Shown: one piece after another, positions 5,725 to 6,628 of the stretch | Numbering within the stretch: position 1 is the stretch's first letter | Layout: every line of letters begins with the position of its first letter | Assembly: GCA_031285605.1 (NCBI GenBank) | Contig: JAITVW010000151.1 | Span: forward strand, 1-6,628 | Direction of reading: 5' to 3' | DNA: 6,628 nucleotides | Source: Fusobacteriales bacterium | GTDB taxonomy: Bacteria > Fusobacteriota > Fusobacteriia > Fusobacteriales > Leptotrichiaceae | Position numbers and translations under genes: made by a program | The notes under the pieces: generated by a model | Told to the model about the DNA's origin: nothing | The model's database searches: none | Seen by the model: the letters and a program-made list of their open reading frames with translations, nothing else

Positions 5725-6628
5725 AAATATTTTCTTTATTAAAATCAATTTCGTTTATATCTTTATTATATCTGATGATTTTATTTTTTCCGCCTATTCC
5801 CCATTTATCAAAATTTTCCTTATTCGTTGAATAAAAAGCTATTACCTTTTTCTTTAATCCTGCACCTATATGAACAATAGAAGTATCCGGGGATACCACA
5901 ATTTCTGATTTTTTTATTATAGCCATACTGTCAAATATAGTTTCTGATTTATCATAATACAAAATATTATTTGAAGCTTCAATCACTTTATATAAAGTCT
6001 CTCTGTCTCTTGGCGAATCCAAAAGTATTATTCTGTATTCCGGGTATGACTGTTTTAGTTTCATCAGCAGTTCCAAAGATTTTTCCAGATTAAATTTTCT
6101 TGTTTTTCCTGCACCAAAGAGATTCACTGCTATTAAATCTTTGACATTGTGTTCTTCTAAATAATCTGCTATTCTTTTATCAGAATTTTCATCTTCAGGT
6201 ATATCATATGATATTTCAATATTTTTAAATCCCAGACTTTCTAATATTCTTGCATAAACAGTCTGCATATGTTCATTATTCTTTTCTATATTCTTATTAA
6301 AAATTTTATAATTTTCTTTTGCATATCCATAATTTATTTTCGCATTTATTTTTCTTATAAAAAACAAATCTTTATTTTTTAAAGTCTCTGTAGGATCTAT
6401 TAACACATCGTAATTTAAAGACCTTAATTTTTTCCCCAAAGGATACAAATATCTGTACTTTGTCTTTTTCAATTTGTCAAAGTTACTAATATTCTTATTT
6501 TTCAAAAACAAAGATTCATTCTTAGCTATCCCTACTACGTCGATCTGAATATCAGGTCTTTGTTTTTTTATCTCTCTGTAAATAAAAGAACTTACCATAT
6601 AATCCCCGATTTTTCCATCATATCTTAT
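5723..6628 (-). CDS. GT9 family glycosyltransferase (ADP-heptose:LPS heptosyltransferase-like), 5' end outside window
   Basis: The frame stays open to the right edge, giving 301 visible residues. The first visible residues are IRYDGKIGDYMVSSFIYREI, the classic GT9 N-terminal strand and IGD loop, so the Met at 6598 is internal and the true start lies a few codons beyond the window. Further on come DIQIDVVGIAKN (first Rossmann fold), LIAVNLFGAGKTRKF (165-179, the GxGA...K-F region that opens the C-terminal domain), and VVSPDTSIVHIGAGLKKKV (244-262). The last is the nucleotide-sugar site, with Asp248 and the conserved His253; the usual Gly after D-T is Ser. Family knowledge points to transfer of heptose or a related sugar onto a lipid-linked or LPS acceptor at the inner membrane face. 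Its stop lies 10 nt before the GT4 start, in the same transcription unit. Unlike the two GT9-like proteins at the left, it keeps the motif His. The exact sugar is not predictable. Confidence 0.92.
   Translation of the reverse strand: MRYDGKIGDYMVSSFIYREIKKQRPDIQIDVVGIAKNESLFLKNKNISNFDKLKKTKYRYLYPLGKKLRSLNYDVLIDPTETLKNKDLFFIRKINAKINYGYAKENYKIFNKNIEKNNEHMQTVYARILESLGFKNIEISYDIPEDENSDKRIADYLEEHNVKDLIAVNLFGAGKTRKFNLEKSLELLMKLKQSYPEYRIILLDSPRDRETLYKVIEASNNILYYDKSETIFDSMAIIKKSEIVVSPDTSIVHIGAGLKKKVIAFYSTNKENFDKWGIGGKNKIIRYNKDINEIDFNKENI

Larger units (their letters stand above)
1..6628 (-). other. Interior of a single polycistronic glycan-assembly operon
   Basis: All seven genes run the same way. 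In transcription order the junctions are a 10-nt gap, an 8-bp overlap, a 1-bp overlap (TAATG), a 2-nt gap, an 11-bp overlap and a 22-nt gap. No inverted repeat followed by a T-run and no promoter-like spacer fits between genes, so co-transcription and translational coupling are likely. Both operon ends lie outside the window. Membership is seen directly; a shared product (LPS core, O-antigen or another surface glycan) is inferred from the enzyme families. Confidence 0.8.

Noticed and set aside
5713..5748. Twelve extra N-terminal residues on the GT4 gene from a TTG start
   Set aside because: The extension overlaps the upstream gene by 26 bp and adds only basic residues before the conserved first strand. 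ATG 5712 has a well-spaced AGGAG.
5507..5830. Plus-strand open frame of 107 codons with hydrophobic stretches
   Set aside because: It is antisense to the GT4/GT9 junction. The hydrophobicity comes from reverse-reading A-rich codons, and it spans two real genes with clear motifs on the other strand.
1..6628. CRISPR arrays, tRNA/rRNA genes, insertion sequences, attachment sites, riboswitches
   Set aside because: The window is almost fully occupied by coding sequence with protein-family motifs. I found no regularly spaced repeats, transposase motifs, terminal inverted repeats or structured RNA gene signatures.

Overview
The window is a very AT-rich, gene-dense stretch in which every supported gene lies on the minus strand. 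Transcription runs from position 6628 towards position 1. It looks like the interior of a surface-polysaccharide (LPS core/O-antigen type) biosynthesis operon. The base composition, the runs of Lys/Asn/Ile codons, the strong AGGAG ribosome binding sites and the GT9 (ADP-heptose:LPS heptosyltransferase-like) enzymes together suggest a low-GC bacterium with an outer membrane. Fusobacteriota (Leptotrichia/Sebaldella/Fusobacterium-like) is my best guess. This is inference from style, not from a marker gene.

In transcription order the genes are: (1) a GT9 glycosyltransferase whose 5' end lies outside the window (6628-5723); (2) a GT4 glycosyltransferase (5712-4507); (3) a multi-membrane-span O-antigen ligase/polymerase of the Wzy_C/WaaL superfamily (4514-3216); (4) a second GT4 glycosyltransferase (3216-2083); (5) a divergent GT9-like protein with an N-terminal extension (2080-980); (6) a hexapeptide-repeat acyltransferase (990-289); (7) the first 88 codons of a second extended GT9-like protein that starts at GTG (266-1) and is clearly paralogous to gene 5. 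Gaps are 22 nt or less, and three junctions overlap (8, 1 and 11 bp). No room remains for internal promoters or terminators, and I see none.

The likely joint role is assembly and decoration of an outer-membrane glycan. GT9 and GT4 enzymes add sugars at the cytoplasmic face, the acyltransferase probably O- or N-acetylates a sugar, and the membrane protein polymerises the glycan or transfers it to lipid A-core. Neither the flippase/exporter nor the sugar-nucleotide genes are in the window.

The main points of interest are the pair of extended GT9-like paralogues flanking the acyltransferase, the Asn that replaces the usual GT9 motif His in the complete copy, and three start-site corrections (GTG at 266, ATG at 990, ATG at 5712). 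The rightmost gene also has its true N-terminus beyond the edge. I see no RNA genes, mobile elements, CRISPR arrays or attachment sites, and no intergenic stretch longer than about 22 nt.
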